Positions 45,631 through 54,343 of a stretch of 64,000 nucleotides of DNA are shown here, piece by piece. The notes beneath the pieces are model-generated. The model ran no database searches and had not been told where the DNA came from. It saw nothing but the letters and a program-made list of their open reading frames with translations. Source of the DNA: Pseudoalteromonas luteoviolacea (GTDB taxonomy: Bacteria > Pseudomonadota > Gammaproteobacteria > Enterobacterales > Alteromonadaceae); assembly GCF_018100925.1 (NCBI RefSeq), contig NZ_JAGJEH010000001.1, positions 682,001-746,000 on the forward strand. Direction: 5' to 3'. Each line of letters begins with the position of its first letter. Within the stretch, counting starts at the first letter, position 1. A program made the translations under genes and the position numbers.

Positions 45631-46624
45631 TACGGAGTTTTTGGCGCAGTTTTATGGTGCCTTAATGGCATTGGCGATTTTGGTGTATGCAATACTCGAC
45701 GGTTACGACCTCGGAGTTGGTATTTTGCTACCGCCTGATAACAAAGAACAAGCAGACACCATGATTGCATCAATCGGCCCTTTTTGGGATGCAAATGAAA
45801 CATGGTTAGTTTTAGCTGTAGGCTTGGTATTAATTGCCTTCCCGTTGGCTCACTCAGTTATTTTGCAAGCGCTGTATCTACCGGTTGCGCTTATGTTGCT
45901 AGGTTTGATCTTGAGAGGCGTTGCTTTTGACTTTAGGGCAAAAGCAAAAACAAAGTATCAGGATGCATGGGACATTAGTTTTAAGCTAGGGAGTGTCATA
46001 ACAGCATTTTCGCAAGGGTTTATGCTTGGGTTATACGTGATGTCTTTTGATTCAAGCCTCGAAAGCTATGCGTTTGCAATACTTAGTGGCATTGGGGTTG
46101 TCTCGGCATATGGTTTAATTGGCTCCGCATGGCTCGTAATGAAAACTACAGATAGTTTGCAAGCAAAAGCGGTTGGATGGTGTAGAAAATTCAATTTGGT
46201 TGCATTATTAGGGGTGGTAGCTGTTTCAATTATAAATCCCCTTATCAATGACTTTGTTGCAGATAAATGGTTTGGCGATGAGCTATCGACGTTACAATTG
46301 CCAGTGCCTTTTGCTTGTATTGCGCTATTTATCTATCAAGATAGGTTGCTGGCAAACTACAAAATGCAACAATGGATAGGTGGCAGTTGGAAGCCATTCG
46401 CGATCACAACTTTCATATTTCTGCTGTGCTTTTTTGGCCTGTTATATAGTTTTTACCCCTACGTGGTTCCAAATCAATTGACAATTTATGAATCGTTAGC
46501 GGATGCTTCTGCTTTGACATTCATGTTGTATGGTGTGGTGCTTGTGGTTCCAGCAATTATCGGCTACACAATTTTTTCATACAGGGTGTTTTGGGGAAAA
46601 ACAGAGGCGCTTTCTTATTATTAA
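45623..46624 (+). CDS. cioB: Cytochrome bd-type (CioB) quinol oxidase subunit II
   Basis: 333 aa from ATG 45623, which overlaps the cioA stop by 8 bases and has GAGGAG upstream. A longer frame inside cioA was rejected. It has about eight TM segments, and the N-terminus YGALMALAILVYAILDGYDLGVG is the CydB family opening, with DANETWLVL and GLILRGVAFDFR following. It forms the heterodimer with CioA. No CydX-type small subunit frame was recognised after it; a terminator follows. Confidence 0.93.
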   Translation: MLSTEFLAQFYGALMALAILVYAILDGYDLGVGILLPPDNKEQADTMIASIGPFWDANETWLVLAVGLVLIAFPLAHSVILQALYLPVALMLLGLILRGVAFDFRAKAKTKYQDAWDISFKLGSVITAFSQGFMLGLYVMSFDSSLESYAFAILSGIGVVSAYGLIGSAWLVMKTTDSLQAKAVGWCRKFNLVALLGVVAVSIINPLINDFVADKWFGDELSTLQLPVPFACIALFIYQDRLLANYKMQQWIGGSWKPFAITTFIFLLCFFGLLYSFYPYVVPNQLTIYESLADASALTFMLYGVVLVVPAIIGYTIFSYRVFWGKTEALSYY

Positions 46625-46645
46625 TGTCGCTATATCAGCCCAACT

Positions 46646-46674
46646 AAAAAGCAGCCTTTAAAGCTGCTTTTTTT
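46646..46674. terminator. Bidirectional intrinsic terminator
   Basis: The 10-bp stem AAAAAGCAGC / GCTGCTTTTT with a 7-nt loop and T tract, between the convergent cioB and lytic transglycosylase genes. Confidence 0.9.
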
Positions 46675-46683
46675 CGAATAAAT

Positions 46684-47712
46684 TTAAATCTTTGGATAGC
46701 CAATTCTATCGGAGAGGTATCCAACGCTTGTTACGAAGTAGTAGCTTCTGTTCCAATTCATCAATGCCTTGTAATTATCATAAGCTAAGTACATTCTGCC
46801 ATTTATATCATCAGGCATTACAAGCGCAGCGCTAATATTTACGTTGGGTAAGTCGGTACCATCTGTGCGTCTGATGCCGAGTGATTGCCAATCGGATAAA
46901 GAGCGTTCAGAGTTCTTGAAAAACTCAAGCCATTGGCTGTGATTTCGGGTGCCACGTTGTAGCACATAGTTTTCAGAAAACCCTTCAGGTAACTTGACTT
47001 GACGGCCCCAAGTCAAATTATTATTCCATCCAACACTTTTTAGGTAATTTGCAATAGAGGCAAAGGCATCTTCTTTAGTTGTCCAAATGTCCTTGCGGCC
47101 ATCTTTGTTGTAGTCAACAGCGTAAGAGTTGAACGAGGTCGGCATAAATTGGGTTTGACCCATTGCACCTGCCCATGAACCTTTAAACTTATCTAAGCCA
47201 ATGTGACCATCGCGCAAAATGTCCAGTGCGGCCCAAAGTTGGCGTTTGTATAATGCTTCTCGTCTGCCGTCAAATGCGAGGGTAACAAGTGAACTTATAA
47301 CTGGATAACCGCCTTGAACTCGTCCGAAACTACTTTCAAGGCCCCAAAGAGCGATAATAAAACGCCCTTGTACGCCAAAATCTCTTTCAATTTGATCTAG
47401 AAGTTCTTTGTTTTCTTTATACAGTTTTCTTGCACGTTTGATTTTCCAATCAGGAACGCGTTTTGGCAAATATGTTTCAAGCGTCTCGACAATTTCTGGT
47501 TGAGTTTTGTCTGCTTTGATTACTTTCTTTTTGAATTTTGCTGTTGCAAACGCTGATTCTACTAAAGATTGTTCATAACCTTTTGCGATGGCTTCCGATT
47601 TTAGTTTTTGTACGTATTTATCAAAATCAGCTTCTGTAGTTGCATTCACAGAAGCCGAAAAACACAGAGATGTAAGTATTACTTTGAATGTCTTAGTCAC
47701 TCTTTGCTCCAT
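46684..47712 (-). CDS. MltB-type lytic murein transglycosylase
   Basis: A 342-aa exported protein with a plain signal peptide (VILTSLCFSASVNA) and no lipobox, so it should be soluble in the periplasm, unlike E. coli MltB. The GH103/SLT_2 signatures are catalytic Glu126 in IIALWGLESSFGR, GSWAGAMGQTQFMPTSF, and DIWTTKEDAFASIANYL. It cleaves the MurNAc-GlcNAc bond with formation of 1,6-anhydro ends. Its first 20 bases overlap the ycgL gene. Confidence 0.88.
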   Translation of the reverse strand: MEQRVTKTFKVILTSLCFSASVNATTEADFDKYVQKLKSEAIAKGYEQSLVESAFATAKFKKKVIKADKTQPEIVETLETYLPKRVPDWKIKRARKLYKENKELLDQIERDFGVQGRFIIALWGLESSFGRVQGGYPVISSLVTLAFDGRREALYKRQLWAALDILRDGHIGLDKFKGSWAGAMGQTQFMPTSFNSYAVDYNKDGRKDIWTTKEDAFASIANYLKSVGWNNNLTWGRQVKLPEGFSENYVLQRGTRNHSQWLEFFKNSERSLSDWQSLGIRRTDGTDLPNVNISAALVMPDDINGRMYLAYDNYKALMNWNRSYYFVTSVGYLSDRIGYPKI

Positions 47713-47974
47713 TTCGTTTTTTAAATTCGTCTAGAAGGTTTTCTTCAGGTGGTGGAATTTGTAAGTAAAACCCTTGTTCAGTTAATTGTTCCTTAACAAG
47801 GCTCAAATCTGCAACACCAAGTTTTTCTCTTTTAGCAAGATCAACTAACATTACAAATAATGGGGTGCCAAAAGTGTTCATTAAAGGCTCTGGAACTTTG
47901 CTGAAATCGTCTCTTTTTTCAATAAAAAGGTAGGTGTCGGCTTTTTTACTACTTTTGTATACTGCACTTAGCAT
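47693..47974 (-). CDS. ycgL: YcgL-domain protein
   Basis: A 93-aa protein matching the YcgL family along its length: MLSAVYKSSKKADTYLFIEK at the start, PLFVMLVDLAKREKLG in the middle and GFYLQIPPPEENLL near the end. It is divergent from minC, as in many gammaproteobacteria, where ycgL and ycgN both lie near the min operon. The biochemical role is not established. Confidence 0.9.
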   Translation of the reverse strand: MLSAVYKSSKKADTYLFIEKRDDFSKVPEPLMNTFGTPLFVMLVDLAKREKLGVADLSLVKEQLTEQGFYLQIPPPEENLLDEFKKRNGAKSD

Positions 47975-48120
47975 TATAACCCTATAAATTCTTGCTTATC
48001 TTAGAGCAGCACTATACCATGACATATACAATAATTGGAAAGTTTTGCTGCTCTCAAACGTACACAGTACGGGGTCAAAATAAGATTTAATAAAGAGTAC
48101 GCAGTTATATTTGAGCGCTT

Positions 48121-48822
48121 ATGTCTACACAATCTTTTGAACTTAAGGGGAACCTTTTCACTTTGTCGGTGTTACAACTTTTAAACGCTGACTTAAGTGT
48201 TGTTAAAGCACAGTTAAGTGAAAAAATTTCTCAAGCGCCTAAGTTTTTCAAAGGTGCGCCTATTGTCATTAATCTTGCAGAAGTTCAAAGTGAACCTTTG
48301 GTACTCTCAGATTTAAAGTCTATTTTAAGTGAGTTGTCACTTAATCCAGTTGGAATTTGCAACGGCAGCGAGGAACAGAACGAAACGGCTAAGTCTATTG
48401 GTATGTCAGTTCTAAACTACACCAAAGATGTTGCGCCGACTGTTGCATCTAACGCAAAAACAGAAGTCGTTGAAAAGCATGTCTATGTGCCAGCGCAAGT
48501 TGTCAATGGAACAGTTAGGTCTGGTCAACAAATATATGCAAAAGATCGAGACTTAATCATCATCGGCGCAGTGAGTCACGGCGCTGAAGTTATTGCTGAT
48601 GGAAATATTCATATCTATGGAACATTGCGCGGACGCGCTATTGCTGGAGCGCAAGGCAATGATTCGGCGAGTATTTACTGTCAAAAATTAGAAGCTGAAC
48701 TAGTATCTGTAAATGGCAGTTACTGGATAAGCGATTCTCTGCAAGGAGAATTTTGGGGTAATCCATGTCAGATAACCCAAACAAACGAATCTTTAGAATT
48801 AACAGCATTGGTCAAAGGATAA
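48121..48822 (+). CDS. minC: Septum-site inhibitor MinC
   Basis: A 233-aa protein of normal length. The N-terminal domain (about 1-105) blocks FtsZ. The C-terminal beta-helical domain has VNGTVRSGQQIYAKDRDLII and GAEVIADGNIHIYGTLRGRA, the MinD-binding, dimer-forming segment. It is followed 5 bases later by minD. Confidence 0.95.
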   Translation: MSTQSFELKGNLFTLSVLQLLNADLSVVKAQLSEKISQAPKFFKGAPIVINLAEVQSEPLVLSDLKSILSELSLNPVGICNGSEEQNETAKSIGMSVLNYTKDVAPTVASNAKTEVVEKHVYVPAQVVNGTVRSGQQIYAKDRDLIIIGAVSHGAEVIADGNIHIYGTLRGRAIAGAQGNDSASIYCQKLEAELVSVNGSYWISDSLQGEFWGNPCQITQTNESLELTALVKG

Positions 48823-48827
48823 ATCTA

Positions 48828-49637
48828 ATGGCAAAAATTATTGTCGTAACTTCCGGTAAAGGTGGCGTAGGTAAAACTACATCGAGTGCAGCAATTGGTA
48901 CGGGGCTAGCACTGAAAGGCTATAAAACAGCCATCATCGATTTTGATATTGGCCTACGTAACCTCGATTTAATAATGGGTTGTGAGCGACGCGTTGTTTA
49001 TGATTTTGTAAATGTAATCAACGGCGAAGCAAACCTAAACCAAGCGCTTATCAAAGATAAGCGAGTAGAAAAGCTTTTCATTCTTCCTGCATCTCAGACT
49101 CGCGATAAGGATGCTTTGACTCGTGAAGGGGTTGAAAAAGTCCTAGAAGAACTAAAAGAAGAATTTGACTTTATCATTTGTGACTCCCCTGCTGGTATTG
49201 AAGCTGGTGCAATGATGGCCTTATATTTCGCAGATGAAGCGATCGTCACAACGAACCCTGAAGTGTCATCTGTGAGAGATTCAGACAGGATACTTGGCAT
49301 ATTGCAAAGTAAGTCAAAGCGCGCAGAGCAAGGTGAACAGCCAGTAAAAGAACACCTTTTGTTGACTCGTTATAATCCTGAGCGAGTGTCTACTGGTGAA
49401 ATGTTGTCAGTGGAAGATGTGCAAGAAATACTGGCGATTGACTTGCTTGGTGTAATTCCTGAGTCTAAATCAGTGTTAAATGCTTCTAACTCAGGACAAC
49501 CAGTCATTTTAGACAGTGAATCTGATGCGGGCCAAGCATATAGCGATGCAATTGAAAGGCTGCTAGGTGAAATTATCGACTTTAGATTCCTTAATGTCGA
49601 AAAGAAAGGTTTACTGAAAAGAATATTCGGAGGTTAA
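48828..49637 (+). CDS. minD: Septum-site ATPase MinD
   Basis: 269 aa from ATG 48828 (AAGGA upstream; the longer frame begins inside minC). The deviant Walker A is [12 protein letters not shown] at the N-terminus, Walker B-like [13 protein letters not shown] follows, and the C-terminus GLLKRIFGG is the amphipathic membrane-targeting helix. It recruits MinC to the poles and is released by MinE. Confidence 0.97.
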   Translation: MAKIIVVTSGKGGVGKTTSSAAIGTGLALKGYKTAIIDFDIGLRNLDLIMGCERRVVYDFVNVINGEANLNQALIKDKRVEKLFILPASQTRDKDALTREGVEKVLEELKEEFDFIICDSPAGIEAGAMMALYFADEAIVTTNPEVSSVRDSDRILGILQSKSKRAEQGEQPVKEHLLLTRYNPERVSTGEMLSVEDVQEILAIDLLGVIPESKSVLNASNSGQPVILDSESDAGQAYSDAIERLLGEIIDFRFLNVEKKGLLKRIFGG

Positions 49638-49638
49638 T

Positions 49639-49902
49639 TTGTCTCTATTAGATTATTTCCGTTCAGAAAAAAAGAACAGCGCTTCGCTAGCCAAAGAGCG
49701 TTTGCAAATAATTGTTGCACACGAACGCTCTAAGCGTGGCACCCCTGATTACCTGCCACAGCTAAAGCAGGATATTTTAGAGGTGATCAGTAAGTACGTT
49801 AAAGTAGACTCAGATGCAGTGAACGTTCAGTTTGAGCAAAATGAAGACGATCTAGCTGTATTGGAATTGAACGTTACATTACCAGAAGATGAGAGCAAGT
49901 AA
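49639..49902 (+). CDS. minE: Cell-division topological factor MinE
   Basis: An 87-aa protein of full length. The N-terminus [20 protein letters not shown] carries the membrane/MinD-binding part, and [17 protein letters not shown] the dimer fold. The start is TTG at 49639 with GGAGGT upstream; no ATG gives the conserved N-terminus, so TTG is real. It begins one base after the minD stop. Confidence 0.95.
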   Translation: MSLLDYFRSEKKNSASLAKERLQIIVAHERSKRGTPDYLPQLKQDILEVISKYVKVDSDAVNVQFEQNEDDLAVLELNVTLPEDESK

Positions 49903-49961
49903 CTTAAGCCTTCTAACTAAAGTCGCTGATTAAAGCAATCTAGCTTCTGTAAGCGAGTTTT

Positions 49962-49999
49962 AAGACCTGAATTCTAGCTCATTGAATTCAGGTCTTTTT
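49962..49999 (+). terminator. Intrinsic terminator of the min operon
   Basis: A 13-bp perfect stem AAGACCTGAATTC / GAATTCAGGTCTT and T tract, 60 bases past the minE stop. Confidence 0.92.
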
Positions 50000-50874
50000 G
50001 TATTTACTACTTTCTGGCACTGTCAGTGAAAATGCTAGGTTTTCATATTAGAACAAGCAGTGAATTAACCCCTATTGTAATAAGTGACTATCTCATCTTT
50101 AGAAGCCCAGTATCGGCTTATCTTATGCTGCAAAAGTTTAACTTGTTAGCACTTTTTTTAAGAACTTTGATTAACCGCATTGCGTTTGATATGAATACAC
50201 TTTCTATTGTTGTTCATCGGGTATTATTTGTCGCCAGTTTTCCATAAAATACTCACCCATAGCTGAATAGAAAATAGCGTGTCTGATAAAAGACTTAAAA
50301 TTAAAGGTGATTTTACTTTCTTAATTATAATCACAAGGTCGTTCTTTAATGCTTCACTAAGCTTTTGAACGTGTAATCTCCTCCTTTTTGGATAATAATT
50401 ATAGATTTTAATTAAGTGGCATTTAACGTTCGTTTCAAAATACGAAATGTTGTTGATTCTCCATCCCGAATGACATCATCTGCTAATATGCTCTAGAGCA
50501 TAATGTGCGCCCTTTACATTAGGCCATTATGGGCTTTTTTTGTATAAGTTGAAGTTGCACATGAGTACTATTGAAGACGGTTTTGATTGATTTAAATTAA
50601 GGTTTTTCTAAAAAAATATTTTATTTAAAAATATATATTTCTGCCTATTGGAATAAATCTAACTTAATTTTTATCTTTGTATTAAATTGGACCACTAAAT
50701 CATAGGCTTGCTCTGTCTCTTTGTATTTTTCATCGTTTGTTTATTAACTAAATTGAAATTGTTTTGATTTTTTATGTGTTTTCACTGGTTGTTTTGCTTG
50801 TCATATTTCTTTAATGTATTTTTAATCACTATTAGGTGGTTGGTTTTGATTATTAAATAATAAGGAAATTTAAA
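50000..50874. other. AT-rich gap of 0.87 kb at the left edge of the accessory stretch
   Basis: No coding sequence is supported; a 73-codon frame at 50026-50247 lacks a ribosome site and any recognisable motif. The gap contains the palindrome and terminator described at 50487-50541. From about 50.57 kb it becomes strongly AT-rich up to the PLAT-domain gene. Confidence 0.5.
50366..50541 (+). ncRNA. Possible small RNA unit ending in a T-tract terminator
   Basis: A hairpin (CATAATG at 50499-50505 / CATTATG at 50525-50531, with GCC/GGC inside) runs into seven T at 50535-50541. No open frame precedes it and the min terminator lies 0.5 kb before, so it must end some other plus-strand transcript. 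TTGAAC at 50366 with TGGATAAT about 18-20 bases later is a weak promoter-like pair. The 16-bp palindrome TATGCTCTAGAGCATA (50487-50502) overlaps the hairpin. Confidence 0.3.
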
Positions 50875-51483
50875 ATGGTAAAACACATTGTTACATCAAT
50901 TATACTTGCTGGATTATTTTCAACTACTAGTTCTTTTGCTAAAGAGCAGGAAGAGCTTTTCCAGGGCACTAAAATCTCGGATAGCATATCTTCATTTGAA
51001 GAAAGTATGTTAAGAAACGGAGTTATAGACGAAGAGGCTTACATCCAAGAATACGTATTGAAATTCGGTAATGGTGACGACGGGAAAGCATACGAAAGAG
51101 CGTCTTTCTGTCAGGGAAGAGAAGCTGAATATATCGTAAATGTCTATACTTCAGATATTTATAGAGCTGGTACAGACTCAAGAATACACATGCAAATAAA
51201 CTGGGGCGGAGGCGCAAGCTCTAATTGGGCTCGTTTAGATGTTTCTGGAAGAGATGATTTTGAACAAGGCGCGGTAAATGATTTTTATGTCTTTCTCAGA
51301 AACAATGGCTCATTGGCTAATACTGCGCTGACAATAAAAAGCGATGGTTCTGGAGACAAGCATGGTTGGCACCTTGATAGAGTGACCATAGAAGATACGT
51401 GTACCGGTGAGGTAGCAACTGCTCGGTTTAATAGATGGATCTCCAAGTCTGTAGGGTTAATCTCTACACGAAGAATGCGTTAA
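50875..51483 (+). CDS. Secreted PLAT/LH2-domain protein
   Basis: A 202-aa exported protein with a signal peptide of about 22 residues (MVKHIVTSIILAGLFSTTSS, then FA). Residues about 83-190 form a PLAT/LH2 beta-sandwich: AEYIVNVYTSDIYRAGTDSR, INWGGGASSNWARLD, DDFEQGAVNDFYVFL, then GWHLDRVTIED and a closing ATARFNRWIS. Two Cys, flanking the domain, may pair. PLAT domains bring lipases and lipoxygenases to membranes. The next gene, 173 bases on, encodes a secreted phosphodiesterase, so this may be its membrane- or lipid-targeting partner. AAGGA precedes the ATG. Confidence 0.75.
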   Translation: MVKHIVTSIILAGLFSTTSSFAKEQEELFQGTKISDSISSFEESMLRNGVIDEEAYIQEYVLKFGNGDDGKAYERASFCQGREAEYIVNVYTSDIYRAGTDSRIHMQINWGGGASSNWARLDVSGRDDFEQGAVNDFYVFLRNNGSLANTALTIKSDGSGDKHGWHLDRVTIEDTCTGEVATARFNRWISKSVGLISTRRMR

Positions 51484-51655
51484 ACAACGAATTTACTAAA
51501 AACATGAATTACGGTTTGGTTATATACCAAGCTGTTATTCTCTATTGTAAATTTTTTTATAATGAAATTATCTTGGGTTTTTGGTTGTTGTCTATTGGTA
51601 TAAATTTTGTGATGTATTAAAATCATTTTTTAAACAAAAAATAAGATGTAAAATA

Positions 51656-53299
51656 ATGGTAATAAACCAAACTGATTTTAAATTGCGCTTCATCAATATC
51701 CCGCTTTTTTTACTTTTTGTATTTTCTCTAGTATTTGGCTTTCGAGCTGTGGCGTCCAGCTTTGCTGCAATACCAGATCTAGCAACTACGCCACTTGGAA
51801 ACAAGGTCGCCGTGTCTTGTCATAACTGTTATAACGGGCCGTGGAACCAGGTTTATAATTTGGGGCAGGCAAATTCAAAAATTAATAAAGCATTAAGTAA
51901 TGGTGCCAATTTAATTGAGCTTGATCTTGCATACAATACAAATAACTCTCCAAACATATGCGTTAGCCACGAAGGTGTTGAAGCCAATTTATGCAAGAGC
52001 CCACAGCCAAGTTTGGAAGGAATTTTAAGCAATTCGACACTAAAACGGTCTAAGGCGTCTTTATTTATTGAGATCACTAGGATCACAGCCGAAGACGAGC
52101 AAAACTTTACGACCGAATTTTTAGATACTCTGCTTAAATACCCTGAATATGCAGCTTCTCATCGCCCTATTTACTTTCGAGCATTTCAAAACAAGCTAGG
52201 TTATTTGACAAAAATTCAAAATGAACTAAACAACAACCACCGCTACGCGTCTATTCGAAACCATGTGCGTTTTTCAGTTCTATACATTGATAGAAACTGG
52301 GGAGGTGCAGGTTCAATTAAAGCACTGCAACAAAAGATTAAAAAACAAATCGCTGACAATAATTTTCATATTGCAGAGTTTAATTTTCAAATGAAAGACC
52401 TATTGAGTGCAACTCGTTACTCAAAATCACTAGGATTGGATGTCGGTATTTTTACGATTCCGGCGCGCTTTGGTGATGCTATGACGGCTGCGCTTAGAAA
52501 CGAAGTTGACCAAATTACCACTGAATATCGAGTTGACCTTACTCGAGACGTGATAGAAGAGAAAAACCAAATCGCATACTTGAATGCCGCAGGCTGCCAA
52601 TCTCAATCGGATAGTCAGGTGTCTTATTCTTACAATTATCTTGGCGGCAAGAATACAGTAAATGAATTAGTCAATATACCGGCTACGCCAAGCAGTTATG
52701 GTACGCCTGCGCTATGGTTTGACTCAGCAGGAGAAGATAGATTTTCGTGCTCGCTCGACTTCAGAAGCAACCAGGGCTTATCATCTCGTGCTTTGTCACT
52801 TGGGAACAGGAATAATGCCCAGGGTGAAGGTTTTTTAGTCACAGCGAATGTCAACTTTGATAAGTTGAATAATCTGCCTGAGGGCACAATGGCAATTGTA
52901 AATAAATCACAATCTGGAGGCTTCGCTCTAGAGTTGGTCAAACAAGGGAGCCAAGTGAAAATAAGGTTCGGTGTTCACGTTAATGGCGCTTATCGCTACA
53001 AGAGCTACGATATAAACAATACAGGGATCTCGGGTGCCAATTCAAAGCTTAACTTAACCGACGCGTACTTTCTAATAGGCGCTTATGACGGGAATGGCGG
53101 TGTTTACTTGTGGATAGATAATCGACAATCTGGACATGTTGATAGCTACAACGGTACCGTAACGATACATAATGAAGATATTCTGATTGGCGCAGATCCA
53201 GAACCTTCTGCGGCAAAAGGTGCGCGCTTTTTCTTTGATGGATTAATTCAACAAGTGTCAATTTTGGCTTGGGATGATCACAACACCGGTACTAATTAG
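51656..53299 (+). CDS. Secreted PLC-like phosphodiesterase with C-terminal LamG-type domain
   Basis: 547 aa from ATG 51656; 25 extra codons upstream lack a ribosome site. A hydrophobic export segment lies at about 12-35. The TIM-barrel part has the GDPD/PLC-like catalytic set His56 (VAVSCHNCYNG), Glu88 and Asp90 (LIELDLAYN), His105 (CVSHEG) and Glu139 (LFIEITRI). This places it in the glycerophosphodiester phosphodiesterase and phospholipase-D-toxin (SicTox) superfamily. About residues 375-547 form a concanavalin-like LamG_3 domain ending YNGTVTIHNEDILIGADP. A secreted phospholipase or sphingolipid-active enzyme is likely; exact substrate unknown. Several paired Cys suggest disulfides. Confidence 0.72.
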   Translation: MVINQTDFKLRFINIPLFLLFVFSLVFGFRAVASSFAAIPDLATTPLGNKVAVSCHNCYNGPWNQVYNLGQANSKINKALSNGANLIELDLAYNTNNSPNICVSHEGVEANLCKSPQPSLEGILSNSTLKRSKASLFIEITRITAEDEQNFTTEFLDTLLKYPEYAASHRPIYFRAFQNKLGYLTKIQNELNNNHRYASIRNHVRFSVLYIDRNWGGAGSIKALQQKIKKQIADNNFHIAEFNFQMKDLLSATRYSKSLGLDVGIFTIPARFGDAMTAALRNEVDQITTEYRVDLTRDVIEEKNQIAYLNAAGCQSQSDSQVSYSYNYLGGKNTVNELVNIPATPSSYGTPALWFDSAGEDRFSCSLDFRSNQGLSSRALSLGNRNNAQGEGFLVTANVNFDKLNNLPEGTMAIVNKSQSGGFALELVKQGSQVKIRFGVHVNGAYRYKSYDINNTGISGANSKLNLTDAYFLIGAYDGNGGVYLWIDNRQSGHVDSYNGTVTIHNEDILIGADPEPSAAKGARFFFDGLIQQVSILAWDDHNTGTN

Positions 53300-53363
53300 T
53301 GTTCGAAAAAAGAGTAAAATAGCCCTGCAGCCTCTAGGTTCTAGCTTGAGCAATGCAAAATAA

Positions 53364-53390
53364 TAGGCCCTACCAATTTGGTAAGGCCTA
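53364..53390. terminator. Bidirectional hairpin between the phosphodiesterase and immunity genes
   Basis: The stem TAGGCC-TACC / GGTA-GGCCTA (one mismatch) has a 5-nt loop. On the minus strand a T-rich tail follows, so it may end the toxin operon as well as the plus-strand gene. Confidence 0.65.
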
Positions 53391-53440
53391 AGAATTGAAA
53401 AGAGCATGTGTACTTTCACGCTCCCTAACTTTTCATGTTG

Positions 53441-54343
53441 TTAACACTTCAAGTTAGCATAAGGAAAATACTGTTCTTTAAATTCGATAAGTTCCGCCTC
53501 AGTAATATCAATTAGATTGTATGCTACAAGCTCTTTTACCTTTGGCATTTGGTGCTGTGATAGCGTGTTAAGGCAATCTCTAGTCATATCAGAAATGTTA
53601 AATTCATCAATTGACCATTCACTTACCTGTTTACAAATTTGCCCTAAACCTTCCGGAGGAACATTGAAAAGCTCAATACTCAGCGGTCCAGTCCCCATGT
53701 GTTGCTCTAAACTAGGAAGATCTGCAAGGTAAAACAATTCGCCACTAGTACGCTCCTTAAGACCAAATAATTGGTAGCCTCGACCGCAAATATTTATGGT
53801 ACTTAGGGTATTCTCAGGTCCAGAAAAATACACGTTAATTGATCCTGCCTTTTCGATGCTAGTTAGGCGCTCCATTGTAGATATGCGGTATGAACTTAAC
53901 TTATCTGGGGAATTCCAAGAATAAGTGTGTTGCATATTACCTTTGTTAACAACTAAATCAGAATATGCATTTGAGTCGCTAAAGTGTTGACAACAACCTT
54001 CCTCGGCTTTGCCATCAACATAACACTCAATATCACTGATTAGACTATTAGGTCCAGGTACAAAAACATAACCTGTATAGGGTTTGCCCTGAAACTCTAA
54101 AACTCGATAGCTCTCCCAATATTCATCCAATAAATCATCAAGTATCCCCATGGACGGCGACTGTTGATATGGAAATTGGTGTTCTTCACTCGTTTCCCCT
54201 TCGGTATACGATTGAAAGCGAGTAACAACTCCCTTTTCCGTAGATAATGCAATGCCCGAAAAGGGCACTCCACTATAATAAACGCGGTCGTCTTTAAGCA
54301 ATAGAGCCTCAGACAACACAACCATAGGCGCGTAATATGACAT
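53441..54343 (-). CDS. Predicted immunity protein with YwqK/MORN-like repeats
   Basis: A 300-aa soluble protein with no signal. The N-terminal part has two MORN/YwqK-type units, DDRVYYSGVPFSGIALST and YRVLEFQGKPYTGYVF, each followed by a Y-x-x-GE or Y-V-D-GK close. The rest (about 125-300) is unlike known families. Its ATG overlaps the toxin stop (TAATG), the usual tight coupling of toxin and immunity. B. subtilis YwqK, with the same repeats, is the antitoxin of the deaminase-type toxin YwqJ, which matches the toxin domain upstream. Cytoplasmic neutralisation of the toxin is inferred. Confidence 0.72.
   Translation of the reverse strand: MSYYAPMVVLSEALLLKDDRVYYSGVPFSGIALSTEKGVVTRFQSYTEGETSEEHQFPYQQSPSMGILDDLLDEYWESYRVLEFQGKPYTGYVFVPGPNSLISDIECYVDGKAEEGCCQHFSDSNAYSDLVVNKGNMQHTYSWNSPDKLSSYRISTMERLTSIEKAGSINVYFSGPENTLSTINICGRGYQLFGLKERTSGELFYLADLPSLEQHMGTGPLSIELFNVPPEGLGQICKQVSEWSIDEFNISDMTRDCLNTLSQHQMPKVKELVAYNLIDITEAELIEFKEQYFPYANLKC

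Noticed and set aside
50026..50247. 73-codon frame after the min terminator
   Set aside because: No ribosome site and no recognisable motif; composition like the surrounding gap.
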